From Hallerella porci (GTDB lineage: Bacteria > Fibrobacterota > Fibrobacteria > Fibrobacterales > Fibrobacteraceae): a stretch of DNA of 64,000 nucleotides. Positions 1 to 8,670 of this stretch are shown piece after piece. The translations under genes were made by a program, and so were the position numbers. The notes below the pieces were generated by a model, which was not told the origin of the DNA, searched no databases, and saw only the letters and a program-made list of their open reading frames with translations. The DNA lies in the NCBI RefSeq assembly GCF_003148885.1, contig NZ_QGHD01000002.1, positions 109,323-173,322 of the forward strand, in the 5' to 3' direction. The stretch's first letter is position 1; every line of letters starts with the position of its first letter.

Positions 1-18
1 ACTTTAGAGGAGATCGCT

Positions 19-1404
19 ATGAGCGTTCAAGAAATTCCGTACAAGATTTATCTTGCCGAAAGTGAAATTCCAGAGGCGTGGTACAATGTCCGCGCCGATA
101 TGAAAAATAAGCCCGCACCGCTTTTGAATCCGGGAACGCATCAGCCGCTCCAATTTGAAGAATTGCGTCCTGTTTTTTGCGATGAACTCATCAAGCAAGA
201 ATTGAATGATACAGACCCGTGGATTCCTATTCCCGAAGAAATTCGCAAATTTTATAAAATGTTCCGCCCGTCGCCACTCGTTCGCGCATACTGCCTCGAA
301 CGCAAACTCGGAACGCCCGCAAAAATTTATTACAAGTTTGAAGGCAACAATACGAGCGGAAGCCACAAATTAAATTCGGCAATTGCTCAAGCTTACTACG
401 CCAAAATGCAAGGCCTCAAAGGCGTCACTACCGAAACGGGCGCAGGGCAATGGGGCACAGCGCTTTCGATGGCTTGCGCTTACTTCGGTTTGGATTGTCG
501 CGTTTATATGGTGAAATGTTCCTACGAACAAAAGCCGTTCCGTCGCGAAGTGATGCGCACTTACGGAGCAAATGTTACTCCGTCGCCATCGATGACAACC
601 GAAGTCGGTAAAAAAATTAACGCCGAATACCCGGGCACCACAGGAAGCCTCGGCTGTGCAATTTCCGAAGCCGTTGAAGCGGCAACGCACATGGAAGGCT
701 ACCGCTACGTTCTCGGCTCCGTTCTTTCTCAGGTTCTTTTGCATCAGACCGTTATCGGTCTCGAAGCAAAAGCGGCGTTAGATAAATACGGCGTCACTCC
801 GGACATTATCATCGGCTGCGCAGGTGGCGGATCAAACCTCGGCGGACTCGTTTCTCCGTTCCTCGGCGAAAAGCTCCGCGGCGAAAAAGATTATCGCATT
901 ATCGCTGTCGAACCCGCATCTTGCCCGAGTTTAACCCGCGGCGTTTTTGCCTACGACTTCTGCGACACCGGTCACGTTTGCCCGCTCGCGAAAATGTACA
1001 CTCTCGGTTCCGAATTTATTCCGTCTGCAAACCATGCCGGCGGTCTTCGCTATCACGGAATGAGTTCCATTCTTTCGCAAGCTTATCACGACGGTTTAAT
1101 GGAAGCGACAAGCGTTGAACAAACTGCGGTCTTTGAAGCAGCCGAAGAATTTGCTCGCGTCGAAGGAATTCTCCCTGCACCAGAATCGAGTCACGCGATC
1201 CGCGTTGCAATCGATGAAGCGCTCAAGTGCAAGCAAACCGGTGAATCGAAAACGATTCTTTTCGGCTTAACTGGAACAGGTTACTTTGACTTGAAGGCTT
1301 ACGAAGCATACAACAACAAATCGATGACCGATTACATCCCGACGGATGAAGATTTGAAAAGAAGCATTGATTTGATTCCGCGCTTCCCCGGCAACTTAAT
1401 GTAA
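19..1404 (+). CDS. trpB: Tryptophan synthase beta chain, TrpB2 type
   Basis: A PLP enzyme of 461 residues that condenses indole and serine to tryptophan in the cytoplasm. The PLP lysine lies in SGSHKLNSA (K117), and a phosphate-binding glycine loop GCAGGGSNLGG follows. The N-terminal extension, the motif FEGNNTSGSHK and the length place it in the TrpB2 group rather than classical TrpB (about 400 residues). TrpB2 is often encoded away from trpA and may use free indole. GAGGAG lies 7 bases before the ATG, which fixes the start. No trpA is seen next to it, though the upstream side is cut by the window edge. A hairpin terminator follows directly. Family assignment is confident; in vivo indole source is inferred. 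Confidence 0.93.
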   Translation: MSVQEIPYKIYLAESEIPEAWYNVRADMKNKPAPLLNPGTHQPLQFEELRPVFCDELIKQELNDTDPWIPIPEEIRKFYKMFRPSPLVRAYCLERKLGTPAKIYYKFEGNNTSGSHKLNSAIAQAYYAKMQGLKGVTTETGAGQWGTALSMACAYFGLDCRVYMVKCSYEQKPFRREVMRTYGANVTPSPSMTTEVGKKINAEYPGTTGSLGCAISEAVEAATHMEGYRYVLGSVLSQVLLHQTVIGLEAKAALDKYGVTPDIIIGCAGGGSNLGGLVSPFLGEKLRGEKDYRIIAVEPASCPSLTRGVFAYDFCDTGHVCPLAKMYTLGSEFIPSANHAGGLRYHGMSSILSQAYHDGLMEATSVEQTAVFEAAEEFARVEGILPAPESSHAIRVAIDEALKCKQTGESKTILFGLTGTGYFDLKAYEAYNNKSMTDYIPTDEDLKRSIDLIPRFPGNLM

Positions 1405-1420
1405 TTTTCACTCCAATACA

Positions 1421-1452
1421 AAAAACTCCTCGACTTTGTCGAGGAGTTTTTT
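1421..1452. terminator. Bidirectional rho-independent terminator
   Basis: A perfect stem AAAAACTCCTCGAC / GTCGAGGAGTTTTT with a TTT loop has A-runs and T-runs on both sides. It lies between the convergent trpB and serine hydrolase genes and can serve both. Confidence 0.85.
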
Positions 1453-1463
1453 ATTTCTCATTT

Positions 1464-2492
1464 TCATTTTTTCAAGAAAAATTCTTCGGAAAGTCTTGCG
1501 CGAAAATCGTTAATTCTCGCTGCAGAATTTTCGCGTTTCGGATAAGTAAAATTGCTGAGAAGAATGACTGCGCTTTTGCGTTCTGCATCGGCGACAATGC
1601 TCGTTCCTGTAAATCCTGTTTTTCCAAATAAACGCGGATGGTGCGCCTTGCCCATAAATTTTTCGGCATCGAGTTCCCAGCCGAGCGCTGTGCATTCTTG
1701 CGGGATGCGGTCTTCTAACGCATTCGTCGAAACAAGTTGTAAAATTCCCGCGGGCAAAATTCGTTTGCATTCAAACACACCATCGTTCAAAATCATCCGC
1801 ACAAATTTGAGCAAATCAGGAACCGTCGAAAACATTCCTGCGCTGCCGACAGGGAAAAGTTTTTTAAGAGAGAATGCACTTTCATCGTGAATTTCTCCCT
1901 GTAAAATTCTCCCGCGCCACGGGCAATTTTCCGTTGCTACAATTTCTTCTTTCGAAATGCGCGAAAGCGGATCCCAACCGGAACGCGTCATGCTGAGCGG
2001 CGTAAAGAAATTTTCTTCGGCGAGTTCTTGCAACGTTTTTCCCGAAATGCGCATCAAAACAATTCCCAAAAGAATGCTCGCCGGATTTCCATAATTAAAA
2101 ACTGTTCCCGGTCTTTTTTCAAATTGATACGAGTATAAAAATTGCAAAATTTTTTCGGGAGCTAAATCCTTTAACGAACTCATGCGAACGCGATAATCCA
2201 AGCTATGCGTTAGCAAATGTCGAATGAGAATTTCTTCGCGATAATTCGTTTGCATTTCAGGAATGTAATCGATGAGTTTTGCATCGAGATTTAATTTTCC
2301 TTCCAAAACAAATTTCAGCGCAAGAGTTGAAGTCGGGCAAACTTTCGTTACCGACGCTAAATCAAAAACAGAATTTTCCGCTGTTCCATAATGACGAATT
2401 TCACTTTCGCCATTTTCAAAAAGAAAGCCGACAACCGCTTTCGAAAAAATTCCTGCGTCCATCGCAGAATGAAAAAGAGAATCGATTTGCAT
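1464..2492 (-). CDS. Serine hydrolase, class C beta-lactamase family
   Basis: A 342-residue penicillin-binding/beta-lactamase fold hydrolase. The SxxK motif is SVTK in FDLASVTKVCPTS, the YxN motif is YGN in FNYGNPAS, and the third box is KTG in LFGKTGFTG. All three catalytic motifs are present and correctly ordered, so it should be active as an esterase, peptidase or transpeptidase-like enzyme. The substrate cannot be told from sequence. No signal peptide is obvious (N-terminus MQIDSLFHSAMDAGIF), so a cytoplasmic place is likely, unlike typical beta-lactamases. It stands alone, convergent with trpB and divergent from the NUDIX gene. Confidence 0.85.
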   Translation of the reverse strand: MQIDSLFHSAMDAGIFSKAVVGFLFENGESEIRHYGTAENSVFDLASVTKVCPTSTLALKFVLEGKLNLDAKLIDYIPEMQTNYREEILIRHLLTHSLDYRVRMSSLKDLAPEKILQFLYSYQFEKRPGTVFNYGNPASILLGIVLMRISGKTLQELAEENFFTPLSMTRSGWDPLSRISKEEIVATENCPWRGRILQGEIHDESAFSLKKLFPVGSAGMFSTVPDLLKFVRMILNDGVFECKRILPAGILQLVSTNALEDRIPQECTALGWELDAEKFMGKAHHPRLFGKTGFTGTSIVADAERKSAVILLSNFTYPKRENSAARINDFRARLSEEFFLKK

Positions 2493-2588
2493 AAAACAAA
2501 AATAAAATTAAAAATGAATAATTAAAAATTCGCGCTTTCACTAGCAGCATAGCCGCCAAACTTTACACGCCTAATTTAAATTTTCAGT

Positions 2589-3122
2589 ATGGCAGAACAA
2601 ATCGACATTCTCACTTCCGATGGAAAGAAAACCGGCGAAGTGCGCTCTCGCGACGAAGTGCACAAACTCGGACTTTGGCATCGCACCGTTCACATTTGGC
2701 TTTTTGATGCGCAAGGAAATATTCTTTTTCAACTGCGCGCCCACGACAAAGAAAACAATCCGAATCTTTACGACACGAGTTGTGCGGGGCATATTTCTGC
2801 GGGCGATGAAAGTCTCGAATCCGCTCTCCGCGAAATCCGCGAAGAACTCGGGCTCAAAAAAAATCCCGAAGATTTAATGTATTTATTTGAATCGACTCAC
2901 GAAAGCGTTTTGAACGGCGGCAGTTATTTGGACAATGAATTTTACGATGTTTATCGCGGACAAATTTCCGAAGACGAAAAACGCAGGCTCGTTCCGCAGC
3001 CACACGAAGTGGATGCGTTTCGCTTTTTTAGCGTAGACGAACTTCGAGAAGCATTAAAAAATCATCCCGAAAAATTCGTGAGCCACCCGAAAGATTTTCA
3101 ATATTTACTTTCTCAAGCCTAA
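2589..3122 (+). CDS. NUDIX hydrolase
   Basis: A 177-residue NUDIX protein. The Nudix box runs from G in CAGHISAGDESLESALREI to the REELGL end. The first acidic position of the box is Asp where Glu is usual; the metal-binding REIREE core is intact. The N-terminal layout (ILTSDGKKTGEVRSRDEVH) resembles the group containing YfcD and IPP isomerase-like NUDIX proteins. The substrate is unknown and is probably a nucleoside diphosphate derivative. LysR starts 13 bases downstream on the same strand, so the two may be cotranscribed. Confidence 0.85.
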   Translation: MAEQIDILTSDGKKTGEVRSRDEVHKLGLWHRTVHIWLFDAQGNILFQLRAHDKENNPNLYDTSCAGHISAGDESLESALREIREELGLKKNPEDLMYLFESTHESVLNGGSYLDNEFYDVYRGQISEDEKRRLVPQPHEVDAFRFFSVDELREALKNHPEKFVSHPKDFQYLLSQA

Positions 3123-3135
3123 TTATATTTGCGCT

Positions 3136-4059
3136 ATGACATTACAACAACTTCGTTATGCAATCGGCATCGCCGACAATCCTTCTTTCAATAAAGCCGC
3201 AGAAAAGCTTTATGTTTCGCAGCCATCGCTCACCGCAGCCATTCACGAATTAGAAGATGAAGTCGGTATCACGATTTTTAATCGCACTAGTCGCGGCGTT
3301 TCATTAACCAGCGATGGCGAAGAATTTATCGCTTACGCCCGCGATCTTTACGGCCATTACGAAGCGCTGTTAAATTTATACGGCAAAAACGGAAAGCGTC
3401 GTCAACGATTTTCTGTTTCCACGCAACATTATTCTTTCGCTGTCAAAAGTTTCGTTGAAATGGCAAAAAAATTCGGCTCCGATGAATACGATTTAGCGAT
3501 TAGCGAAACAAAAACGCGCGATGTCATCACCGATGTTAGCAATCTCAAAAGCGAAATCGGCATTCTCTATTTAAGCGATTTTAATCGCAAAGTCATCTCG
3601 GATTTGCTCGATGCCAAAGACTGCGAATTTCATAAATTGGTAAACTGCAAAGCCTACGTTTACCTTTGGAAAAAGCATCCGCTCGCCCAAAAGAAATTTA
3701 TCACATTCAAAGAACTCGAACCTTATCCGTGTTTATCATTTGATCAAGGCGACGGCAGCGCAGAATATTACGCCGAAGAAATTTTGAGCACCAAAGAATA
3801 TTCGCGGACAATTAAAGCAAACGATCGCGCGACGATGTTGAATTTAATGATCGGCCTCAACGGCTACACGCTTTGCTCGGGAATTATCTGCGAAGAATTA
3901 AACGGCAGCGATTTTATCGCAGTGCCTTTCCGCGATCCCGCAGCGAGTAAAGATGTGATGGAAGTCGGATTCATCACCAAGAAAAATATGATGCTCAGCA
4001 CTCTCGGCGCTTACTACATTCAAGAGCTCAAAAAATATCTCGGCGTCGAAGAAAAATAA
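3136..4059 (+). CDS. LysR-family transcriptional regulator
   Basis: A 307-residue LysR regulator. The N-terminal winged helix-turn-helix covers residues 1-60 (LQQLRYAIGIAD, FNKAAEKLYVSQPSLTAAI, FNRTSRGVSLTSDG), and an effector-binding domain resembling periplasmic binding proteins follows from about residue 90. It likely controls the preceding NUDIX gene or distant targets, but no divergent partner is adjacent, so the regulon cannot be read from context. The effector is unknown. It converges tail to tail with the phosphatase gene, with only two bases between the stops. Confidence 0.9.
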   Translation: MTLQQLRYAIGIADNPSFNKAAEKLYVSQPSLTAAIHELEDEVGITIFNRTSRGVSLTSDGEEFIAYARDLYGHYEALLNLYGKNGKRRQRFSVSTQHYSFAVKSFVEMAKKFGSDEYDLAISETKTRDVITDVSNLKSEIGILYLSDFNRKVISDLLDAKDCEFHKLVNCKAYVYLWKKHPLAQKKFITFKELEPYPCLSFDQGDGSAEYYAEEILSTKEYSRTIKANDRATMLNLMIGLNGYTLCSGIICEELNGSDFIAVPFRDPAASKDVMEVGFITKKNMMLSTLGAYYIQELKKYLGVEEK

Positions 4060-4061
4060 TT

Positions 4062-4721
4062 TTACTTCTTAATCGGCGAATAAATTTTTGCTGACGAAAC
4101 TTGATACAATTTTTTTTCTTCAAGGCAATAAGCCGAAAGCGCTTTTCCGTAAACGCAGCCCGAATCGAGTCCGCGGAAACCGGGAACATCGACAAGGCCT
4201 TTCGCTGCCCAATGTCCAAAGATGACAAGCTTCGGCCAAGTCACGCATTCAAACCAAGCAGGATTCGTTTGCGATTTCATGTCTTCGCCAACGCCGTCCC
4301 ACGTGCGCACCGAAAGTAAAACGCTCGGACGCATTTCTTCGAGTTTTGATTTTCCCGGTTCAAGTCCCGCGTGAACCAGTAACGCATTCGGCGTATCGCG
4401 CCACAGCGGCCAATCCTTGACGACATTCGCAATCCAAAACGGATCTTCTAATGTCGCAGCCATGCGTTTTGTTTTTTCGGTCCACTCGGATTCGGGCGCC
4501 GAGATGAGTTTTAATAAATGCGCTTCCCAATTTCCTTTCACACAGAGAAATTGATTCTTCACAATTTCTTGAATCACTTGAAATGATTGCGGACCTTTCC
4601 CGATTAAATCGCCGGTAAAATAGACCGTATCTTCGCCCGGCGTAAAATGAATGGCGTCGAGCATTTTCATCATTTCGTCATAGCAACCGTGAACATCTCC
4701 GATGAAAATTGTGCGCTTCAT
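4062..4721 (-). CDS. ApaH-like metallophosphoesterase with GNWE motif
   Basis: A 219-residue phosphatase of the PPP/ApaH superfamily. Metal-binding blocks are GDVHGC (start of protein), GDLIGKGP, GNWE, VHAGLEPG and FGHWAAKG. The usual block is GNH(E/D), whose His acts as general acid; here the codon is TGG, giving Trp. The other ligands look intact. Start chosen at 4721 because GGAGAAG precedes this ATG and the protein begins with the metal motif; a longer frame to 4913 only overlaps the upstream gene. It starts 2 bases after the pseudouridine synthase stop, so it is the last gene of that operon. It could hydrolyse Ap4A or phosphoprotein. Confidence 0.82.
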   Translation of the reverse strand: MKRTIFIGDVHGCYDEMMKMLDAIHFTPGEDTVYFTGDLIGKGPQSFQVIQEIVKNQFLCVKGNWEAHLLKLISAPESEWTEKTKRMAATLEDPFWIANVVKDWPLWRDTPNALLVHAGLEPGKSKLEEMRPSVLLSVRTWDGVGEDMKSQTNPAWFECVTWPKLVIFGHWAAKGLVDVPGFRGLDSGCVYGKALSAYCLEEKKLYQVSSAKIYSPIKK

Positions 4722-4723
4722 TT

Positions 4724-5455
4724 TTACTTCTCCGAATTTTCGTCTTCTACCATTTCGCGGAGAGATTTTTCTTCGGTAGCGCTGAGCTCGCGGAATTCTC
4801 CCGTCGGAAGATTTCCCAAAGTCACGCCCGCATAAGTGACGCGCTTCAAATCGCGAATTGTATAACCGACCGCTTCGAGCATACGACGAATTTCGCGGTT
4901 CTTGCCTTCGCAAAGAACCATTTCAAAAAATCCTTCGTCAAAGAAAATTTCTTCGGCGTGACCTTCTTCCATTTCGCCGTGTTCATTTTCTCCAATTTCT
5001 ACGCCATCGACAAGTCGTTGCGCATCGCTTCGAGAAAGCGGTCGCGTCGTCCACACATAATAACTGCGCGGAATTTCAAATTTCGGATGCGTCAATTTAT
5101 AAAGCAAATCCCCGTCGTCGGTAAAAAGCAAAAGTCCGCGACTTTGCAAATCCAAGCGCCCGATATATTTCATCGTGCGATATTCTGGCGGCAAATAATC
5201 GTAAACCGTTGAACGTCCTTGCGGATCATGCGCCGAGCAAACGCAGCCCGCGGGCTTGTGAAAAAGAATCACTTTCGTCTTTTTCGGCGGGCGCACTTTA
5301 CGACCGTCCACGCGGACATCGTCGCCTTCGTTTACAACAAATCCGGGCTCTTCTAAAATTTTTCCGTTGACCGAAACGCGTCCTTGCTTAATGATATCGT
5401 CCGAAGCGCGGCGGCTCGCCACCCCGCACAAAGAAAGAAATTTGTTAATTCGCAT
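4724..5455 (-). CDS. Pseudouridine synthase, RsuA/RluB family
   Basis: A 243-residue RNA pseudouridine synthase. An N-terminal S4 RNA-binding domain (RINKFLSLCGVASRRASDD to about residue 60) is followed by the catalytic domain, with the nucleophile Asp in GRLDLQSRGLLLFT. The C-terminal block NREIRRMLEAVG is typical of RluB/RluE/RsuA. RluB, which modifies 23S rRNA, is the most likely role. Start taken at 5455 (MRINKF), where the S4 domain begins; this overlaps the end of the ppx-like gene by 11 bases. A longer start at 5482 is possible but adds residues unlike the family. Confidence 0.88.
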   Translation of the reverse strand: MRINKFLSLCGVASRRASDDIIKQGRVSVNGKILEEPGFVVNEGDDVRVDGRKVRPPKKTKVILFHKPAGCVCSAHDPQGRSTVYDYLPPEYRTMKYIGRLDLQSRGLLLFTDDGDLLYKLTHPKFEIPRSYYVWTTRPLSRSDAQRLVDGVEIGENEHGEMEEGHAEEIFFDEGFFEMVLCEGKNREIRRMLEAVGYTIRDLKRVTYAGVTLGNLPTGEFRELSATEEKSLREMVEDENSEK

Positions 5456-6353
5456 TTTGCTTCTCCGGATACAAAAGTCCAAATCGCAGTCCCGCTGTGC
5501 TAATGCAGAAACTTTCTGCGTGCAATCTTAATAATAAACTGCGCAACCAAAAAAGCCCGCAGATAATCACATCGCTCCGTCCCTTTTCAAGTCCGGGCAT
5601 GCTGCCGCGCAATTCTTTCGAAACATTGGAAATTTTTGTAATCACTTTTTCCAACTGTTCCAAATTCATTTCAACGCCTTCGATTGTTTTAAAATCAAAT
5701 TCGGAAAGATTTAAGAAAACCATTGCGAGCGCAGTCGCTGTTCCGCCGACCAAGTAAACCGGCTTTTTCGCATAAGGGCGCAGCGGATTTCCTTTGAGTT
5801 CTTCCTTCTCCCATTTTTTGTATTCGGGTCCAGGAATCGCACCCATTTTTTTGAAAAGAAATAATGCGCCCACCGGAATAGAAATCGCTTTTTTCCCGTC
5901 CGAAATTTCGGTAGAACCACCGCCGATATCCACGGTGACAATGCCTTCGCCGTGCCATTCTTCGACCGCGCGGAATGTATAAGCGGCTTCTTCTTCGCCC
6001 GAAATAATTCTCGGTTTTACCCAAAGTGCTTTTTCGACCGCTGCAATAACTTCGTCACCATTTTCTGCGCGACGCGATGCTTCGGTCATCGCACACGCTT
6101 TGATTTCTGCGCCCAGTGCGTGCGCCGTAGAACGAAATTCATTCAAAATTTTCGAAAGCGCATCCAAGCGTTCTTCGGTAATGCGCCCGAAATTAAAAAC
6201 GTCTTCGCCCAAACGGCAAATTTCCACTTTCTGAATTTTCGGCTGCAAAATTTCTTTGCCATTTTCATCTTTTTCAAAATCGGCGATGAGAAGAATCGTC
6301 GAATGACTGCCGATGTCCACCGAAGCGGGGAGAGTTTTTAACGCGTTAGCCAT
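5445..6353 (-). CDS. Ppx/GppA-family phosphatase
   Basis: A 302-residue member of the exopolyphosphatase/guanosine pentaphosphatase family (ASKHA fold). The phosphate loop is SVDIGSHSTILLI near the N-terminus and the second is TVDIGGGSTEI. A SGEEEA block sits between them. At about 300 residues it is the short form with only the catalytic ASKHA core, lacking the HD extension of E. coli Ppx. It acts on polyphosphate or pppGpp; sequence alone does not decide. It overlaps both neighbours by about 10 bases, which suggests translational coupling. Confidence 0.87.
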   Translation of the reverse strand: MANALKTLPASVDIGSHSTILLIADFEKDENGKEILQPKIQKVEICRLGEDVFNFGRITEERLDALSKILNEFRSTAHALGAEIKACAMTEASRRAENGDEVIAAVEKALWVKPRIISGEEEAAYTFRAVEEWHGEGIVTVDIGGGSTEISDGKKAISIPVGALFLFKKMGAIPGPEYKKWEKEELKGNPLRPYAKKPVYLVGGTATALAMVFLNLSEFDFKTIEGVEMNLEQLEKVITKISNVSKELRGSMPGLEKGRSDVIICGLFWLRSLLLRLHAESFCISTAGLRFGLLYPEKQNAN

Positions 6354-6657
6354 TTAAAAGTCCTTCGCGGATTCGCGTCGCAATTTTTTCTGGATTCATG
6401 AAAAATTGCTTTGCCAAAGGAATTGCTTGTTCCACCAATTCAGGCGAATATTTTTGCATCCACAGCGCAACCGTTTTTCCCGAATCGCTGCCGAGTTCTT
6501 TTCCCGATTGAATTTCTACCGCCATCTTCAACGCTAAACAAAGCCCGAGTTCAAAAGGCTTCGGCGATTCCTTGCCTTCGAGAAGTTTTTCCACACGAGC
6601 GAGCTGCGCCGCCGAACCTAAGGATTCTATTTCTTTTAAATCTTGTTCCGAAATCAT
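6346..6657 (-). CDS. Small conserved-looking hypothetical protein
   Basis: A 103-residue acidic, mostly helical protein (MISEQDLKEIESLG start) with no motif that I recognise. It has no signal peptide or membrane segment. The end overlaps the Ppx/GppA start by 8 bases, so it is the first gene of the reverse operon small protein, ppx-like, rsuA-like, apaH-like. The overlap and clean frame support it being real. Function unknown. Confidence 0.6.
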   Translation of the reverse strand: MISEQDLKEIESLGSAAQLARVEKLLEGKESPKPFELGLCLALKMAVEIQSGKELGSDSGKTVALWMQKYSPELVEQAIPLAKQFFMNPEKIATRIREGLLNG

Positions 6658-6705
6658 AGTGCAAATTTAGTTTTTCGCTTTTTGCTTTTCGGATTTCTAT
6701 CCACG

Positions 6706-6738
6706 AAAAAATCCCCAGAACTTGTCCGAGGATTTTTT
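6706..6738 (-). terminator. Rho-independent terminator of the histone-like gene
   Basis: Read on the reverse strand, AAAAAATCCTC...GGGGATTTTTTC forms an imperfect stem with G-T wobbles and a T-run, 25 bases past the stop of the Lys/Ala-rich gene. Confidence 0.6.
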
Positions 6739-6762
6739 CAAAGAGAGAAATGAAACTGAAAA

Positions 6763-7110
6763 TTATTTCGCTTTTTTCACGGCTTTCTTCGGAGCAACTT
6801 TGCTTGCAACTTTCTTTGCAGCCGGTTTTGCAGCGACTTTTTTGGCCGGAGCTTTCACAGCCTTGACCGCTTTTTTCGGAGCAGCCTTGACAGCGACTTT
6901 CTTTGCTGCGGGCTTTGCGACTTTCTTCGCAGGAGCCTTCGCCGCTACAGCTTTCTTCGGAGCTGCTTTTGTAGCCTTTGCTTTCGGCGCAGACTTCGGA
7001 GCTGCTTTCACCGCAGATTTTTTAGCAGCCGGAGCTGCTTTTTTGACGGCAACCTTCTTCGGAGCGGCAGCTTTTTTAGCTACGGCTTTTTTTACAGGAG
7101 TTTTTGCCAT
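6763..7110 (-). CDS. Lys/Ala-rich histone H1-like DNA-binding protein
   Basis: A 115-residue protein made almost entirely of Lys, Ala, Pro and Val, with repeats of the KKAAPKK, PAKKVA and AAKKVA type. This composition matches the histone H1-like tails of bacterial AlgP, HctA/HctB-type and related nucleoid proteins. It has no globular domain. It would bind DNA or RNA non-specifically in the cytoplasm and help compact the nucleoid; that is inference from composition. The gene stands alone with its own terminator. The repeats are imperfect at the DNA level and could vary in number between strains. Confidence 0.8.
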   Translation of the reverse strand: MAKTPVKKAVAKKAAAPKKVAVKKAAPAAKKSAVKAAPKSAPKAKATKAAPKKAVAAKAPAKKVAKPAAKKVAVKAAPKKAVKAVKAPAKKVAAKPAAKKVASKVAPKKAVKKAK

Positions 7111-7229
7111 ATTTTTTTCCTTTATGTTGATTTGTTGATAACTATAAACATAAAATAACTAGATTTTCACAAAATATCAACAACTTTTTGAAAATAATTT
7201 TGATTTTCCCGAAAAATTTTCACAAAATT

Positions 7230-7250
7230 GCGCACGACTTTGCCGTGCGC
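7230..7250 (-). terminator. Terminator at the end of the Bat operon
   Basis: The stem GCGCACG / CGTGCGC (loop of 7) lies just past the stop of the last Bat operon gene. A T-rich stretch follows on the reverse strand down to about 7213. Confidence 0.65.
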
Positions 7251-7256
7251 TTTGCG

Positions 7257-7934
7257 TTACCAATCTTTTTCGGGGCGCGCTTTTCCGCGGGCGGGTTTCC
7301 ACGGTTTTCGTTCGCCGTGCTCTTCGTCAAAATCTTTGAGCAACTGCGAAGCTTCTTGCGGGCTCATTTGTCCCGGTTCATTGGGCGGTTCTTCTCCGCC
7401 ACGCGAATCGCTCGAATTTTCCGAGTTGCTAGAACCTTCTGCGTTATCCGACTGCGAATTGGAATTATTGGAATTACTGGAATTTCCATTCGACTGACTT
7501 GAATTTTCCGAAGAATTTTCGGAATTGTCATTTTGCGAATCGCTTGAGTTTTCCGAATTGCTAGAATTATTTTGATCCGAAGAACTGGAATTTCCCGAAC
7601 CATTTTCGGAATTCTGCTGATTCTGATTTTGTTCTTGATTTTGGTTCTGATCTTGATTTTTATCTTGATTCTTTTCTCCGTTCGGATTATTTTCTTTATT
7701 TTGATTTTTCTGTTCGTTTTTGGATTCGTCAATGCGATCGGCGAGCATTTGCAATTTCGCATCATCCGGATAATACGAAAGTCCTTCTTTGCAAGTAATT
7801 TCCGCCGTCGGCAAACGATTTTCAATATATTGAAACGCCGCGTCCGAATAATATTCCGCAGCCGTTTTCGGCGCCTTTGCAGCAAAAGCTACCGCAACAG
7901 AAACCGTGAGAAACATCATAATTTTCGCAAGCAT
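7257..7934 (-). CDS. Secreted or periplasmic protein with Asn/Ser/Gln-rich region, end of Bat operon
   Basis: A 225-residue protein. Residues 1-19 form a signal peptide (MLAKIMMFLTVSVAVAFAA). Residues 22-70 look like one or two TPR-like helices (TAAEYYSDAAFQYIENRL, CKEGLSYYPDDAKL). Residues about 75-175 are low complexity, rich in Asn, Gln, Ser, Glu and Asp. The C-terminus has PGQMSPQEASQLLKDFDEEH, which resembles the short motif seen after the charged linker in BatC-like TPR proteins. It overlaps the upstream TPR gene by one base (TAATG). It is probably a second BatC-like periplasmic partner of the VWA proteins. Function inferred only from the operon. Confidence 0.72.
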   Translation of the reverse strand: MLAKIMMFLTVSVAVAFAAKAPKTAAEYYSDAAFQYIENRLPTAEITCKEGLSYYPDDAKLQMLADRIDESKNEQKNQNKENNPNGEKNQDKNQDQNQNQEQNQNQQNSENGSGNSSSSDQNNSSNSENSSDSQNDNSENSSENSSQSNGNSSNSNNSNSQSDNAEGSSNSENSSDSRGGEEPPNEPGQMSPQEASQLLKDFDEEHGERKPWKPARGKARPEKDW

Positions 7935-8659
7935 TAAATTACCCCCAAATCATTATCCGCATTGGATTGGTCAATTTTACTCTTGGGTTTTCTTCCTGCT
8001 TTGATATCGATGACATCTTCAATGCGCTGAATATAAGAATTCAAACTCGTCGCCGTTGAATCGTTCGTCATCGTATTTTCAAGCAAATTTTTCGCCGGCG
8101 TATATTGTCCTTCTTTGCACATTTGCATCGCACGCGCGAGCATTTTCTTGGCATTTTCCGAAAGTTCCGGCTGCTTCTGATCATTTTGATTATTCTGATT
8201 TTGATCTTTTTGCTTGTCGATTTCTTCTTTCAATTTACGTTGCACAATTTCCACATTGCGCTTTGCCTTTTCATAACTCGGATTCAAATCGATTGCTTTT
8301 TTCAAATAGCCAACCGATTCTCGCCATTTTGCAATGCGTTCCGAAGGCTCGCTCGATTTTTCACCGATACGGTAAAATGTATTCGCCAAATTGTATGCCG
8401 CTTTGGAAGCGAGCGAAGAATCGGGCATGCGCACAGCGCTTTCGAGTTCTTTCTGCGCCGTTGCGTAATCGCCTAATTGATACGCGCACGTTCCGATGTT
8501 ATAAAACAAAAGCGGATTCGCGGGCTCATCTTGTCGCGCTTCTTCGTATTTTTTTAGCGCACCCGAATAATCGCCTTTTTGAAAGAGCGCATTGCCATCG
8601 TTAATCGGGCGTGCAAACGCTGCCACCGAAATGAAAAGCAAACAAATTAACCATTTCAT
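7934..8659 (-). CDS. batC: BatC-like TPR protein
   Basis: A 241-residue periplasmic TPR protein. A signal peptide at the start (MKWLICLLFISVAAFA) is followed by TPR units (NDGNALFQKGDYSGALKKY, NPLLFYNIGTCAYQLGDY, ASKAAYNLANTFYRIGEK, YLKKAIDLNPSYEKAKRN) and a charged Gln/Asn linker. In Bat operons BatC carries TPRs and interacts with the membrane VWA proteins. The start at 8659 is preferred over a TTG at 8674 because GAGG lies 9 bases upstream and the signal peptide begins there. It lies 11 bases after the stop of the VWA gene. Confidence 0.8.
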   Translation of the reverse strand: MKWLICLLFISVAAFARPINDGNALFQKGDYSGALKKYEEARQDEPANPLLFYNIGTCAYQLGDYATAQKELESAVRMPDSSLASKAAYNLANTFYRIGEKSSEPSERIAKWRESVGYLKKAIDLNPSYEKAKRNVEIVQRKLKEEIDKQKDQNQNNQNDQKQPELSENAKKMLARAMQMCKEGQYTPAKNLLENTMTNDSTATSLNSYIQRIEDVIDIKAGRKPKSKIDQSNADNDLGVI

Positions 8660-8670
8660 TTGAAAAATCC

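Noticed and set aside
2493..2588. Search for an RNA gene between serine hydrolase and NUDIX genes
   Set aside because: Only an A/T-rich divergent spacer; no stable fold or terminator is seen.
6770..7100. Possible CRISPR array in the KAAPKK region
   Set aside because: Repeats are irregular, in frame and encode a Lys/Ala-rich protein.
7430..7700. Possible CRISPR or tandem-repeat array
   Set aside because: The repetition comes from an Asn/Ser/Gln-rich coding region; there are no regular spacers.
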